Below, piece after piece: positions 49,523 through 59,923 of a stretch of 64,000 nt of DNA. Within the stretch, counting starts at the first letter, position 1; each line of letters begins with the position of its first letter. Both the position numbers and the translations under genes were made by a program. The DNA is from Acidimicrobiaceae bacterium (GTDB lineage: Bacteria > Actinomycetota > Acidimicrobiia > Acidimicrobiales > RAAP-2): contig CANGMP010000003.1 in assembly GCA_947455165.1 (NCBI GenBank), positions 1-64,000 on the forward strand, in the 5' to 3' direction. The notes beneath the pieces are model-generated. The model was not told the DNA's origin, ran no database searches, and saw nothing but the letters and a program-made list of their open reading frames with translations.

Positions 49523-50557
49523 TTAGACGACCCGTCGAAGACGCGGGGGCTGCTCGAGTTCGCGCCATCGCTCAATGATGCGTCCCATGAACTGCTGACC
49601 ACTCGGCACGTGACTCAAGAGATCGACCATGCCGCCCGGGCGCGCCAGCATCCAGGAGTGGCCTCCCGGGACCCACTGGACTTCGGCGCCGGTCGCTCGG
49701 GTGAAGCTTTCGGCCGCTTCATTCGGAACGACGCGGTCAAAGCAGCCCCAGACGGGATAAATCGGAATGCCGGCTTCGGCGACCGTGCGGGCCCGTTCGG
49801 TCAAGTTGAGCTCGAGCAGCATCGAGGCGACGGGTGCCGAACGGGCCACCGTCTTGACGTTGCTGCGCAGGTCCGGCAGGAGGGCCTTCAATGTCGTCAA
49901 CATGTGACCGACCAGCAGGTCGGGGGCATCCATGACGACCGCGGTCATCAGGTCCGCAATCGGGGCCACGTCCGGAAGAATCGGCGAGAGGACGCGGGCG
50001 GTGAGGCCTCGGCGCACGCTCCATTCGGGCGTGGCGATGCCGTCGCGGTAGAGAACGGCAATGACGTCGTTGGGGAAGCGACTGGCAAAGTCAATAGCCA
50101 CGGCGCCACCCATCGAGTGGCCAATAACGACGCACTTGGTGATGCCGAGTTCTCGGCGCACGATTTCCACGTGATCGGTGAGCGCCTCGAGTGAGATGTC
50201 GACGAGCTCAAGGGGGTCCGAGCCGCCGAAGGCCGGGAGTGAGGGATTAACGACCCGCCACCCGAACCGCTCAGCGAGCAGTTCAGATTCGCGGGCGTAC
50301 ATCGAACCACCGGCGAAGTAGCCGTGGAGGTTGATGGCCCAGATAGGTGGGGTGCCGACGCCGTCGGGGCCGTAGGCGTCGTCGTTGTCGGTGACTCGGT
50401 AGCGAAAGTTACGACCGTCAATGTCGAGATTCACGATGCGCCAGCCAACGGTGGCACGCGGCGTCGAGTCGGTGACGGAGCGAACACGGTCGAGCGCGGC
50501 CGTCGGGACAGTACGGGCGAGGACCTCGCCGACCTGTCGCCACACTGTCAAATTCAT
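49523..50557 (-). CDS. Alpha/beta hydrolase
   Basis: Start set at ATG 50557; NLHGYFAGGSMYARE; VVIGHSMGGAVAIDFA nucleophile elbow. Confidence 0.85.
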   Translation of the reverse strand: MNLTVWRQVGEVLARTVPTAALDRVRSVTDSTPRATVGWRIVNLDIDGRNFRYRVTDNDDAYGPDGVGTPPIWAINLHGYFAGGSMYARESELLAERFGWRVVNPSLPAFGGSDPLELVDISLEALTDHVEIVRRELGITKCVVIGHSMGGAVAIDFASRFPNDVIAVLYRDGIATPEWSVRRGLTARVLSPILPDVAPIADLMTAVVMDAPDLLVGHMLTTLKALLPDLRSNVKTVARSAPVASMLLELNLTERARTVAEAGIPIYPVWGCFDRVVPNEAAESFTRATGAEVQWVPGGHSWMLARPGGMVDLLSHVPSGQQFMGRIIERWRELEQPPRLRRVV

Positions 50558-50651
50558 CTCGCACCCGCGGTGAGTCGCTTGAAACCGCACTCTGACGCTA
50601 GTCAGCCCAACGTCCCCACACGAGGCACGCTTTGACCTCTAAAGTTCGCGT

Positions 50652-51410
50652 ATGAACTCAACAGACACCGCACTGGCCATTGCCGACCCCTTCGGAACCG
50701 TCGGCATGATGTACTACTTCGACAAGGGCACCGTCGCTCGAGGCCAAGAGATTGACCTCGACGTCGTTAGCTTTTACGCCCTCGGTCGTGGAGGCGTGCT
50801 CGGTGACATTCCGGCGGCCGAAGTCGACGACATCTTCTTCTTCTTTAAGACCGGGGCCATCAACGGCATGTACTCCGGTGGTCGCGCCAAGCAGACGGCC
50901 GAGATCGGTGCCAAGGCCCATCTCAACGCGGCCGAAGAGTACGCCGAGCGCACCTTCGGTGGCATTGCCACTGACGTGTTGGTGGCCTTCAACCAAGCGG
51001 CCGAGGCACTCTTTTCGACCCTCCCGGCGGGACGCTGGCCGATCTACGACGGCTACCGCGCCTTTGGCTACACCGGCCAGACGCTGCGTGACGCTTACCG
51101 CAACGCCATTCTCATGCGCGAGCTCCGCGGTGGTGTCCACACCGACGCCGTGAAGGACGCCGGCCTAACCCCGGCCGAAGCATGCGCCCTCGACCGCGAG
51201 GGTGCCTACTTCGCGCTCCACGGATTCCAAGAGTCCGACAAGCCTGAAGTGACTGACGAACTGCGGGCCCGCCGCATCGCCGCCGAAGAGGACACCACGG
51301 TTCGCATGGCCGCGCTACTCGAGGTCCTCACCGACGCTCAGCGTGACGCCCTGGCAGCCGCAGCCACCGCGATGCAGGCCGCCCTGGCCTCCCCTGTCGC
51401 GGCGTCGTAG
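50652..51410 (+). CDS. Conserved actinobacterial protein, possibly SCO6745-like family
   Basis: 252 aa; MMYYFDKGTVARGQEIDLDVVSFYALGRGGVLGD; EACALDREGAYFALHGF. Confidence 0.55.
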   Translation: MNSTDTALAIADPFGTVGMMYYFDKGTVARGQEIDLDVVSFYALGRGGVLGDIPAAEVDDIFFFFKTGAINGMYSGGRAKQTAEIGAKAHLNAAEEYAERTFGGIATDVLVAFNQAAEALFSTLPAGRWPIYDGYRAFGYTGQTLRDAYRNAILMRELRGGVHTDAVKDAGLTPAEACALDREGAYFALHGFQESDKPEVTDELRARRIAAEEDTTVRMAALLEVLTDAQRDALAAAATAMQAALASPVAAS

Positions 51411-51416
51411 TTCTCG

Positions 51417-51908
51417 ATGCACTGGAGGCGTCCGGCTCAGCGCGAGTCTCTGATGACCGTTCTGGTCGCCTCCAGTCTCGGTCTCGCCGTTTGGACGGCG
51501 TATCTGGCCTGGCGATTGCCGGTGCACTACCGCGCCAATCACTGGGACGCCGCCTGGGTCGGTGTGGATATCGCGCAGATGGCAATGTTGCTCGGCACGG
51601 CGTGGGCCGCGTGGCGCCGCCGCGTGATCATCGTGCTCTTTGCAGTTGGCGCCGCCATGCTCTTTGTGACCGACGCCTGGTTTGACATCATGACAGCCAG
51701 TGGCGCAGATCTGTGGCGCAGCCTCTTTTCGGCCGTGGCGATTGAAATTCCCTCGGCCCTCGTTCTGTTTTATGTGGGACGTCGCGCCGTGCAGAATGTG
51801 GCCAACGAATGGTGGCAGCTCCTCTTTGGTCGGGACGCTCCGCCACCTTCGAAACTCACGATGCGTGACTTTGAGCGTGAACGAGAGCGCGAAGTTCCGC
51901 TTGACTAG
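51417..51908 (+). CDS. Hypothetical 4-TM membrane protein
   Basis: 163 aa; hydrophobic helices VLVASSLGLAVWTAYLAW, AQMAMLLGTAWAAW, VIIVLFAVGAAMLFVTDAWF, SAVAIEIPSALVLFYVG. Confidence 0.65.
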   Translation: MHWRRPAQRESLMTVLVASSLGLAVWTAYLAWRLPVHYRANHWDAAWVGVDIAQMAMLLGTAWAAWRRRVIIVLFAVGAAMLFVTDAWFDIMTASGADLWRSLFSAVAIEIPSALVLFYVGRRAVQNVANEWWQLLFGRDAPPPSKLTMRDFEREREREVPLD

Positions 51909-51912
51909 TGGG

Positions 51913-53127
51913 GTGACCCCAGAGCTCGACATTGCCATCGTTGGTGCCGGCATGGCCGGTCTGCGAGCGGCTCAATTACTCGAGCGGGCCGGTCGTGACG
52001 TGACGATTTTTGAGTCGAGTGACGCCGTGGGTGGCCGTATTCGATCCCGACCCGTTGACGGATTCGTGATCGACGAGGGCTTTCAGTTGCTCAACACGGC
52101 GTACCCCGAATTGCGCGCCACGGGCGTGCTGTCCGCCCTTACGTTGCAGCCCTTCGCGTCGTCATTGACGCTTCGATCTGGTGGGCGTGACCGCGTGTTG
52201 GCGCACCCGTTACGAGAACCACTCAGCGCACTGCAGTCACTCCTGGTGCGCAGTGGTTCACCTCGCGATCTCGCTCGCTTTGGGTGGCTGCTCGGCCGCG
52301 TTGGTCTCTCCGATCAACCCACCTTTCTTGCACACCCCGACTGCACTGCTCGGGAGGGTTTTCGGACTGCGGGACTCTCTGATGAGTTCGTCACCAGCGT
52401 GGTCGAACCGTTTCTGCGCGGTGTGCTGCTCGAGGGTGATCTTTCGACTTCGTGGCGCTACGTGCAGCTGGTGTTACGCAGCTTCGTCAAGGGCCAAGCG
52501 GCCGTCCCAGCCGGGGGCATGCAGCAACTGCCTCTCGCCCTGCGGGGACTGCTCAGCACGACACACTTCCACTTCAACGAACCGGTCGATCGCGTTAGCG
52601 CCACCTCGGTGACCACGTCACTCGCCACCTACTCGGCGCGGGCCGTGATTGTGGCGACCGAGGAGCCGGCAGCGGCCACTTTGCGGGGCGAGATCCCACC
52701 AACCGGTCGGGCCGTGACGACGTGGTGGTTTGCCACGCCCGTGCTGCGCGATAGTCGGCTCCACCTCGACGGTGACGGCGGCTTTCTAAGCAACGCACTG
52801 GCCATCTCGGTCGGCGCTCCGTCGTACGCCCCGGCCGGTTCGACGCTGGTGGCTGCTTCGGCCAACGGACTTCACGACAGCGCGGCTGACCTGGAGCGGG
52901 CCACCGCCGATGTCGCGCGCCTCTACGGGCTTGCGACGAACGACGTTTCGCTGGTCGCCACAACTCCGGTGCGCTACGCCCTGCCGGCGTTGTCTCCGAC
53001 CGACCACTTCGCTGGACTCTTGAACCGCGACGGCGTTATCTTCGCCGGGGACTACGCCGAGACGCCATCGATCCAGGGCGCCCTCGTGAGTGGTCGACGG
53101 GCCGCCCGGGCCGTGCTCGCGAACTAG
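51913..53127 (+). CDS. FAD-dependent amine oxidase / phytoene-desaturase-like oxidoreductase
   Basis: IAIVGAGMAGLRAAQLLERAGRDVTIFESSDAVGGRIRSR; GVIFAGDYAETPSIQGALVSGRRAA; GTG 51913 (alternative TTG 51901). Confidence 0.85.
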   Translation: MTPELDIAIVGAGMAGLRAAQLLERAGRDVTIFESSDAVGGRIRSRPVDGFVIDEGFQLLNTAYPELRATGVLSALTLQPFASSLTLRSGGRDRVLAHPLREPLSALQSLLVRSGSPRDLARFGWLLGRVGLSDQPTFLAHPDCTAREGFRTAGLSDEFVTSVVEPFLRGVLLEGDLSTSWRYVQLVLRSFVKGQAAVPAGGMQQLPLALRGLLSTTHFHFNEPVDRVSATSVTTSLATYSARAVIVATEEPAAATLRGEIPPTGRAVTTWWFATPVLRDSRLHLDGDGGFLSNALAISVGAPSYAPAGSTLVAASANGLHDSAADLERATADVARLYGLATNDVSLVATTPVRYALPALSPTDHFAGLLNRDGVIFAGDYAETPSIQGALVSGRRAARAVLAN

Positions 53128-53585
53128 TAGGAAACTCCCTCGAGCGCCAAGAGTGCACGCTTGACGCTGAGTCCTCCGGCGTAACCACCGAGTCCATTGC
53201 TGGCCACGATGCGGTGGCAGGGCACAATCACGGGGAAGGGGTTCTTGCCGTTGGCGTTCCCCACGGCCCGAAAGGCCCGTGGTCGCCCAACGGCGCGAGC
53301 GATGTCTTGGTAGGTCACGACCTGACCGTAAGGGACTGTCATAAGAGCCGACCAGACGTCGATCTGAAAGTCCGTGGCCGCCACGTGGAGATCAACGTCA
53401 AAATCGGCTCGCTTGCCTGCGAAGTACTCCTCGAGTTGTGCGGCCGCGGCGCGCACCGGGCCGGCCCACGCTTTGGTGGCCGAGGCTGCCTCGTGGGGGA
53501 GGTAGATCCGGGTTAGGCCGTCGTCGTCTCCCTCGACGACAAAACGACCGAAGGGGCTTTCTACCGTGGCGCGCGTGAGCTTCAT
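53124..53585 (-). CDS. ogt: Methylated-DNA-[protein]-cysteine S-methyltransferase
   Basis: Start set at ATG 53585; PVIVPCHRIVASNGLGGYAGGLSVKRALLALE active-site motif. Confidence 0.95.
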   Translation of the reverse strand: MKLTRATVESPFGRFVVEGDDDGLTRIYLPHEAASATKAWAGPVRAAAAQLEEYFAGKRADFDVDLHVAATDFQIDVWSALMTVPYGQVVTYQDIARAVGRPRAFRAVGNANGKNPFPVIVPCHRIVASNGLGGYAGGLSVKRALLALEGVSY

Positions 53586-53626
53586 GGGGGCAGTGTTGCA
53601 TAGCGACGCTGCGATACCGTGCACGC

Positions 53627-54442
53627 GTGGAAACGCTGTCGATACCCCGGGGCGACGTCACGCTCGTCATGGACGTGCAGGGACAGGGTCCGACCATCCT
53701 CTTGCTGCACGGTTGGCCCGACACGGGTCGACTGTGGCGTGAGGTAGCTCCGTTGCTCGTGGCCGGTGGCTACCGGGTAGCCGTACCGGATCTGCGAGGC
53801 TGCGGACGTAGCTCCAAACCCACCGCGACGCCGGCGTACGCGATGCAAGAACTCGTCTTCGACGTGGCCGCACTCGTCGAAGCACTCGGCGCACCGGTAA
53901 CGTTGGTCGGTCACGACTGGGGTGCAAACTTGGCGTGGGCCACCGCGGCCTTTATGCCCCAGTTGGTCGACCGATTGGTCGCTCTCAGCGTTGGACACCC
54001 GACGGCCTTTCGCAGCGCCGGACTGGCCCAACAAATCAAAAGTTGGTACACCCTGCTGTTTTCCTTCGAGGGCCTGGCCGAGGAGTGGCTACGCAAGAAC
54101 AACCACGAGGCACTGCGCCACTGGCTCGGCCACCCCGATGCCGACGCAGTTATTGCTGAACTCGAACGGGACAACCAGCTCTCAGCTCACCTCAACTGGT
54201 ACCGAGCCAACATTCCGCCCTCGTCCTTCGTGGCCGAACCCCCAGTGTTACCAGCGATTCAGGCCCCCACACTCGGCATCTGGTCGACCGGTGACTTCGC
54301 ACTGAGCGAGGGGCAGATGACCAACTCGGCGGCCTACTGTGCCAACGGATTTACCTACGAACGCATCGAGGGTCCGGGCCACTGGCTCCCGCTCGAAGAG
54401 CCAGCCGAAGTCGCACGTCGCATCCTGACCTTTCTTAAGTAG
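53627..54442 (+). CDS. Alpha/beta hydrolase (epoxide hydrolase-like)
   Basis: LLLHGWPDTGRLWREVAPLL; VTLVGHDWGANLAW (Asp nucleophile); GTG start. Confidence 0.87.
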   Translation: METLSIPRGDVTLVMDVQGQGPTILLLHGWPDTGRLWREVAPLLVAGGYRVAVPDLRGCGRSSKPTATPAYAMQELVFDVAALVEALGAPVTLVGHDWGANLAWATAAFMPQLVDRLVALSVGHPTAFRSAGLAQQIKSWYTLLFSFEGLAEEWLRKNNHEALRHWLGHPDADAVIAELERDNQLSAHLNWYRANIPPSSFVAEPPVLPAIQAPTLGIWSTGDFALSEGQMTNSAAYCANGFTYERIEGPGHWLPLEEPAEVARRILTFLK

Positions 54443-54476
54443 CCCCGGAGGGGTTACCGGCTGGTAAAAAGGACAG

Positions 54477-55625
54477 ATGAGGATTGCCCTAATGCGAGAA
54501 ACCCGAGTCGGTGAGACTCGGGTAGCCCTCACTCCCGAAGCAGTGAAGGCGCTCGTCGCCGACGGCTTCGAAGTGCAGGTACAAACGGGCGCCGGTGTTG
54601 CCGCCCACTTCACTGACGACCACTACAAGTCGGCGGGAGCCACGATCGAAGCGCACCCCACGGGTGACGCAACGTTCCGGGTGAACCCACCGACGCTGGC
54701 TGAGGCTCAGGACGTTCCGGAAGGGTCGCTGCACTTGTCCTTCCTGTCGCCCTTGCTGGCCAGCGACGTGGTCAAGGTACTGAACGACCGAAAGGTCACC
54801 ATCGTGTCGTTCGACATGGTGCCGCGTATTTCGCGGGCCCAGTACATGGACGCCCTGTCGAGTCAGGCCACGGTGTCGGGCTACCGTGCTGCACTGGCCG
54901 GCGCGACCCACTTTGACCGCTTCTTCCCTCTCCTCACCACGGCCGCCGGAACTATTCGTCCGGCCAAGGTGCTGGTAATGGGCGTCGGTGTCGCCGGACT
55001 CCAGGCCATCTCGACGGCTCGCCGTCTCGGTGCCAAGGTTCGCGCCTACGACGTTCGTAGCGCCGCGAAGGAAGAGGCCGAATCGGCCGGTGCCGTCTTT
55101 GTCAAGCTCGGCGTAACGGCCGACGCCGCGGGTGGCTACGCCCGCGAGTTGACCGCCGAAGAGCGCGCCGAACAGCAGGCCGCCCTCGCCGGTGAAGTCG
55201 CCAATGCCGACATCGTCATCACGACGGCCGCCGTGCCGGGCCGCAAGGCGCCAATCCTGTTGACCCAGTCCATGGTCGAGGGAATGGGTGAAGGCTCAAT
55301 CGTGATCGACATGGCCGCCGATGGTGGCGGTAACTGTGAACTCACCAAGGCCGGCGAAATCGTCGAGCACCAGGGAGTTCGCGTTGTCGGTCTCACCAAC
55401 CCGCCCGCCGAGATGGGTGCGCACGCCAGCTTCATGTACGCCAACAACGTCCTGAAACTGTTCGCGCTCTTTGGTTCAAAGGGTCAGATCAACCCCGACT
55501 GGAACGACGAAGTTGTCGTCGGCAGCACCGTCGCCACTGGCGGCCACATAAACCACGCCCCGACCGCAGAAGCGCTCGGTGTCAGCCACAGCCCCATCGT
55601 GGCTCCGGTAAAGGAGACAGAGTAA
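54477..55625 (+). CDS. pntAA: NAD(P) transhydrogenase subunit alpha part 1
   Basis: MRIALMRETRVGETRVALTPEAVKAL; VLVMGVGVAGLQAISTARRLGAKVRAYDVR. Confidence 0.95.
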   Translation: MRIALMRETRVGETRVALTPEAVKALVADGFEVQVQTGAGVAAHFTDDHYKSAGATIEAHPTGDATFRVNPPTLAEAQDVPEGSLHLSFLSPLLASDVVKVLNDRKVTIVSFDMVPRISRAQYMDALSSQATVSGYRAALAGATHFDRFFPLLTTAAGTIRPAKVLVMGVGVAGLQAISTARRLGAKVRAYDVRSAAKEEAESAGAVFVKLGVTADAAGGYARELTAEERAEQQAALAGEVANADIVITTAAVPGRKAPILLTQSMVEGMGEGSIVIDMAADGGGNCELTKAGEIVEHQGVRVVGLTNPPAEMGAHASFMYANNVLKLFALFGSKGQINPDWNDEVVVGSTVATGGHINHAPTAEALGVSHSPIVAPVKETE

Positions 55626-55940
55626 ATGGGTAACACCCTGTTGCAGTACTCAACTGTGCTGATTCTCAGCATCTTTGTTGGTGTCGAGATCGTGGCCAAG
55701 GTGCCCAGCATTCTGCACACGCCACTCATGAGTGGATCAAACGCCATCCACGGTGTCATCCTCGTCGGCTCCATGCTCATCTTGGGCTCGGCCAACACCT
55801 CAGCGGAAGAGATTCTCGGCTTTGTGGCCGTCATCCTCGCCACGTTGAACGTGGTCGGCGGATTTGTCGTGACGGACCGCATGCTCGAAATGTTTAAGGC
55901 CAAGCCCAAGGCTCCGGCCAAGACTGAGGAGAACGCATGA
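55626..55940 (+). CDS. pntAB: NAD(P) transhydrogenase subunit alpha part 2
   Basis: 104 aa; FVGVEIVAKVPSILHTPLMSGSNAIHGVILVG. Confidence 0.94.
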   Translation: MGNTLLQYSTVLILSIFVGVEIVAKVPSILHTPLMSGSNAIHGVILVGSMLILGSANTSAEEILGFVAVILATLNVVGGFVVTDRMLEMFKAKPKAPAKTEENA

Positions 55941-57340
55941 GTCGGACGACCTTGATCGACCTGCTGTACCTCGTCGCCGCGACGACATTCCTCATTGCCC
56001 TCAAGGGCCTCGGCAGCCCGAAGCGCGCCCGTTTGGGCAACGTGGTGGCCGCCGTTGGTATGGCGCTTGCGGTGGGTGCAACGTTCTTCCACCAAGACGC
56101 CAATGGCAAGGGTCTGGCCCACATCAACTTGATGGTGCTGGCCATGGCCATCGGTGCCATCGTGGCGGTCCCGGCCGCTCGATTCGTTCAGATGACGGCC
56201 ATGCCACAACTCGTCGCAATCTTTAACGGAGTTGGTGGCGGCGCCGCGGCCCTGGTTTCGGTGACCGAATTCATCAAGTTGCGCAGCACCGAAAAGCCGG
56301 CCACGTACGTCGTGCTCGAAGTGCTGCTCGGTGTGTTGATCGGAACGGTTTCCTTCTCCGGTTCGGCAATCGCCTACGCCAAGCTCCAAGAGCTCATGAC
56401 GGGTCGCCCCATCACGTACCCCGGCCAGCAAGTTATTAATGCCCTCTTCGGCGTTGGCTCGCTCGCCATCATCGTGATGCTGCTGATTTCGCCATCGACG
56501 ATTCTGCTCTGGGTCCTGCTCGGACTGGCCTTCATCCTCGGTATTGCCTTCGTCTTGCCTATCGGTGGTGCCGACGTTCCCGTATTGATCTCGCTGCTGA
56601 ACTCCTTCACCGGTCTCGCCGTGGCGGCCAGCGGTTTCACCATCGGCTCGAATCTGCTGATTGTGGCCGGAACCCTCGTGGGCGCCTCCGGTATCTTGCT
56701 GACTCGCATGATGAGTAAGGCCATGGGTCGTTCCCTCGCCAACGTGCTCTTCAGCGCCTTCGGCTCGGTCGTCACCGCGTCGGGTGACGGTGCCCGTGAA
56801 GACGGTCGCACCGTTCGTTCGGGCACTCCCGAGGACATTGGGGTGCTGTTGGCCTACGCCAGCAAGGTCATCATCGTCCCCGGCTACGGCCTCGCCGTAG
56901 CGCAGGCCCAGCACGTCGTTCGCGAACTGGCCGACGAATTGGAAAAGAAGGGTGTCGAAGTTTTCTACGCCATCCACCCCGTGGCCGGTCGCATGCCGGG
57001 TCACATGAATGTGCTGCTCGCCGAGGCCAACGTGCCGTACGAGAAGCTCAAGGAGATGGACGAAGCGAACTCCGAAATGTCGACCGCCGACGTTGCGCTC
57101 GTGGTTGGTGCGAATGACACCGTGAACCCGGCCGCCAAGGCCGACCCCAGTTCGCCGATCTACGGCATGCCAATCATCAACGCCGACCAGGCCGGCAGTG
57201 TCGTCTTCTTGAAGCGCTCAATGCGTCCCGGCTTTGCCGGTATTGAGAACGAGTTGCTGTTTGACCCGAAGACAGTCTTGCTCTTCGGTGACGCCAAGGA
57301 CACGCTCACCAAGTTGGTTTCGGCTGTAACGAACAGCTAA
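55937..57340 (+). CDS. pntB: NAD(P) transhydrogenase subunit beta
   Basis: IIVPGYGLAVAQAQHVVRELAD; FYAIHPVAGRMPGHMNVLLAEANVPY; VGANDTVNPAA. Confidence 0.96.
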   Translation: MSRTTLIDLLYLVAATTFLIALKGLGSPKRARLGNVVAAVGMALAVGATFFHQDANGKGLAHINLMVLAMAIGAIVAVPAARFVQMTAMPQLVAIFNGVGGGAAALVSVTEFIKLRSTEKPATYVVLEVLLGVLIGTVSFSGSAIAYAKLQELMTGRPITYPGQQVINALFGVGSLAIIVMLLISPSTILLWVLLGLAFILGIAFVLPIGGADVPVLISLLNSFTGLAVAASGFTIGSNLLIVAGTLVGASGILLTRMMSKAMGRSLANVLFSAFGSVVTASGDGAREDGRTVRSGTPEDIGVLLAYASKVIIVPGYGLAVAQAQHVVRELADELEKKGVEVFYAIHPVAGRMPGHMNVLLAEANVPYEKLKEMDEANSEMSTADVALVVGANDTVNPAAKADPSSPIYGMPIINADQAGSVVFLKRSMRPGFAGIENELLFDPKTVLLFGDAKDTLTKLVSAVTNS

Positions 57341-57344
57341 GTCA

Positions 57345-57405
57345 AAAAGGCCGCCCCGTTCCGGCGCCAGAGCACCAGCTCGGGTGACCCGCGGGGCGGC
57401 CTTTT
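57345..57405. terminator. Bidirectional rho-independent terminator between pntB and aldo/keto reductase
   Basis: Perfect 14-bp arms AAAAGGCCGCCCCG (57345-57358) / CGGGGCGGCCTTTT (57392-57405) with 33-nt loop. Confidence 0.85.
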
Positions 57406-57414
57406 GCTGGGTGG

Positions 57415-58350
57415 CTACTTCGTTAGTTCGTTGAGGCGCTCGACGACGTGCGCGTCGAGCGACGTGGCGGCTGCGACGTTGGCCGCCACCTGGGATGGAT
57501 TCGAAGCGCCGGCAATGACCGAACTGACCTGGGGGTGGCTGAGCAGCCAAGAAAAGGCCAGCGTCAACACGGGAGTATTGATCTCCTTGGCGTAGGCGTG
57601 AACGCGTCTCGCTTGCTCCACCATGTCGTCGCCGAGCCAGTGGCTACGGCGATTCTCGGGCATGGTCGAGAGGCGGCTTCCTTCGGGCGGGGCTTCGCCT
57701 GGGACGAACTTGTCAGTCAGCATGCCGTTGGCCAGTGGGTAGTAGGGGAGAAGGCCGAGTCCTAGTTCATCGCAGGCCGCGAGCACGCCGTCCTCAGGCT
57801 CTCGCGAGAGCAGCGAGTACTGGTTCTGTACCGAGCGGAAGGGCCGACCGCCCTTGGCGGCCGTCGTGGCGTTATGCAGGCCGGCGGCGTCAAAGTTGGA
57901 GCAGCCGAACTCGCGGATCTTGCCCTTCTCAACGAGCGTCTGCAGTGTGGCGATCGTGTCCTCAAGGGGTGTGGCGGCGTCGGGGAAGTGGAGTTGGTAG
58001 AGGTCGATGTAGTCGGTGTCGAGACGCTGCAGCGAAGCCTCGCAGGCCGCCTCGATGTAGGCGGGGCTGGCGCTCCACTTGATGGCGGGGAAGCGATCGT
58101 CAAGACCCATACCGAACTTGGTGGCGATCGTGACCTGACCACGCCGGGCACCGAGGGCTCGGCCCAGCTGGAGTTCAGACTTAGTTTCGCCGTAGGTGTT
58201 GGAGGTGTCAAAGAGGGTCACGCCGTGGTCCAGCGCCGCGTGCACGACGGCGTCGGTGCCGGCCTGATCGAGACGAAGGCCGAAGTTATTACAGCCAATT
58301 CCGACTTCCGAGACGGTGAGTGAACCTAGTGAGCGCTGCTGCATGGACAC
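57415..58350 (-). CDS. Aldo/keto reductase
   Basis: GVTLFDTSNTYGETKSELQLGRAL; TDYIDLYQLHFPD; TLAFSWLLSHPQVSSVIAGASNPSQVAAN. Confidence 0.92.
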   Translation of the reverse strand: MSMQQRSLGSLTVSEVGIGCNNFGLRLDQAGTDAVVHAALDHGVTLFDTSNTYGETKSELQLGRALGARRGQVTIATKFGMGLDDRFPAIKWSASPAYIEAACEASLQRLDTDYIDLYQLHFPDAATPLEDTIATLQTLVEKGKIREFGCSNFDAAGLHNATTAAKGGRPFRSVQNQYSLLSREPEDGVLAACDELGLGLLPYYPLANGMLTDKFVPGEAPPEGSRLSTMPENRRSHWLGDDMVEQARRVHAYAKEINTPVLTLAFSWLLSHPQVSSVIAGASNPSQVAANVAAATSLDAHVVERLNELTK

Positions 58351-58404
58351 CTACTTTCAAGTTGGCTCAAGTGTACGGGCGGTGAGTTCGGGGTCGCCTT
58401 TAGG

Positions 58405-59880
58405 GTGACCTACGTGAACTCAGTCAACGCTGAGGGAGCCCCTCGCTACTACGGACGCCCTCTTCCCACTCCTAGCCGCTTCCAACTCGCCCAGCGCGGT
58501 TGGCGTATCGCGCGCGCCTTTGTGCCTCGAGTGGGACCAGTGGCGCTGCGTCAACTCCGCACGGCCTCCAAGGGGCCGCTCGACGCGGCCCTCTTTGCTA
58601 AGCCCCTGCGCGAGTCGTTCGAAAAGGTGGGCGGAACGTTCGTCAAGTTTGGCCAAATTATTGCCTCGTCGCCCGGCCTCTTTGGCGAAGAGTTGGCCAA
58701 CGAGTTCCGCTCGTGTCTCGACACCGGTCCCGTGGTGGCTATTGAACAAGTGCGGGCCATTGTTGAAGAGGAGCTAGGTCGTTCCATCGAGGAGGTCTTT
58801 GCCACCTTTGATCCCACGCCCATTGGACGCGCATCAATTGCGGTCGTGCATCGCGCCACGCTCCACGACGGAACTGAGGTGGCTGTCAAGGTCTTGCGCC
58901 CCGGTATTGATCAGTTGGTGGCCACCGATCTCGATTTGATGCAGCCAATGTTTGACATTCTGGTCAAGCAGACTGGGGCTCAGCTGGCCGGAGCCACCCT
59001 CCAGCAGCTCGACGGCCTGCGCGTCCAGATCGGCGAAGAGCTCGACCTACGAAATGAAGCGCGCGCCCTGGTCCACTTTCGTCACCTGACTGACGAGTCG
59101 GAGCTTGATCTCATCGCCGTACCCCGTCCCTACCCGGAGTTTTCTGGGCGGAATGTCTTGACGATGGAGTTTCTCGACGGCGTGGCAATTGACGATCTCA
59201 GCAAGGTCGAGGCCCTCGGGCTCGATCCCGCACCGGTGCTTGAGCAACTGATTCGTGGTTTTTTCACCATGACGGTTCGATGGGGCACCTTTCACGGAGA
59301 CGTGCACGCCGGCAACTTGTTGATGTTGCGCGATGGTCGAATCGGCGTCATTGACTGGGGCATTGTCGGCCGACTCGACGCCGCGACCCACCGATTCTTC
59401 ACCAAGATGTTGAGTGCCGTACTGGGCGACGAATCGGCGTGGCGCGAGGTTACCGATTTCATCATTGGCAACTACGGGACGGCGATTCGCGAAGCCATGG
59501 GTATGGATGACGAGCAGCTCGCCCAGTTCATGCGCATGATGATTGAGCCGATTCTGCTGCGCCCCTTCGGCGAAGTCTCCTTCGCCGAAATGATGAATAT
59601 GACCCAGGTGCAGGTCGCCCAAGCCAACGGCGTGGAGTGGCAGCACCAGAGCTGGCGCCAACTCTTTCAGCGCATTCGGATGCAGCGCAAACTCCACCGT
59701 ATGGCCGTGGCCGGCGGCGGCCTCATGACCGAGTTTGACCGGGGTAACTTCCTGCTCGGCAAGCAGCTCATGTATTTCGAGCGCTACGGCCGTCTCTATC
59801 TGGCCGATCGTGCCATCTTGTCGGACCGTCCCTTCCTCGAAAAACTGCTGGCCGACTACGCCACTGATGAGAGCGCCTAG
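58405..59880 (+). CDS. ABC1/AarF/UbiB family atypical kinase
   Basis: GGTFVKFGQIIASSPGLFGEEL; ASIAVVHRATLHDGTEVAVKVLRPGI; FHGDVHAGNLLMLRDGRIGVIDWGIVGRL; GTG start. Confidence 0.93.
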   Translation: MTYVNSVNAEGAPRYYGRPLPTPSRFQLAQRGWRIARAFVPRVGPVALRQLRTASKGPLDAALFAKPLRESFEKVGGTFVKFGQIIASSPGLFGEELANEFRSCLDTGPVVAIEQVRAIVEEELGRSIEEVFATFDPTPIGRASIAVVHRATLHDGTEVAVKVLRPGIDQLVATDLDLMQPMFDILVKQTGAQLAGATLQQLDGLRVQIGEELDLRNEARALVHFRHLTDESELDLIAVPRPYPEFSGRNVLTMEFLDGVAIDDLSKVEALGLDPAPVLEQLIRGFFTMTVRWGTFHGDVHAGNLLMLRDGRIGVIDWGIVGRLDAATHRFFTKMLSAVLGDESAWREVTDFIIGNYGTAIREAMGMDDEQLAQFMRMMIEPILLRPFGEVSFAEMMNMTQVQVAQANGVEWQHQSWRQLFQRIRMQRKLHRMAVAGGGLMTEFDRGNFLLGKQLMYFERYGRLYLADRAILSDRPFLEKLLADYATDESA

Positions 59881-59923
59881 CCCGATACGCTGAAGGGGAC
59901 TCAAGTTCTCTAAAGGAGACCCC

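Noticed and set aside
55484-57004. 506-aa ORF on minus strand
   Set aside because: Fully antisense to pntAB/pntB; composition (runs of H, G, R, D, E, Q) is typical of a codon-bias shadow ORF and no domain is recognisable.
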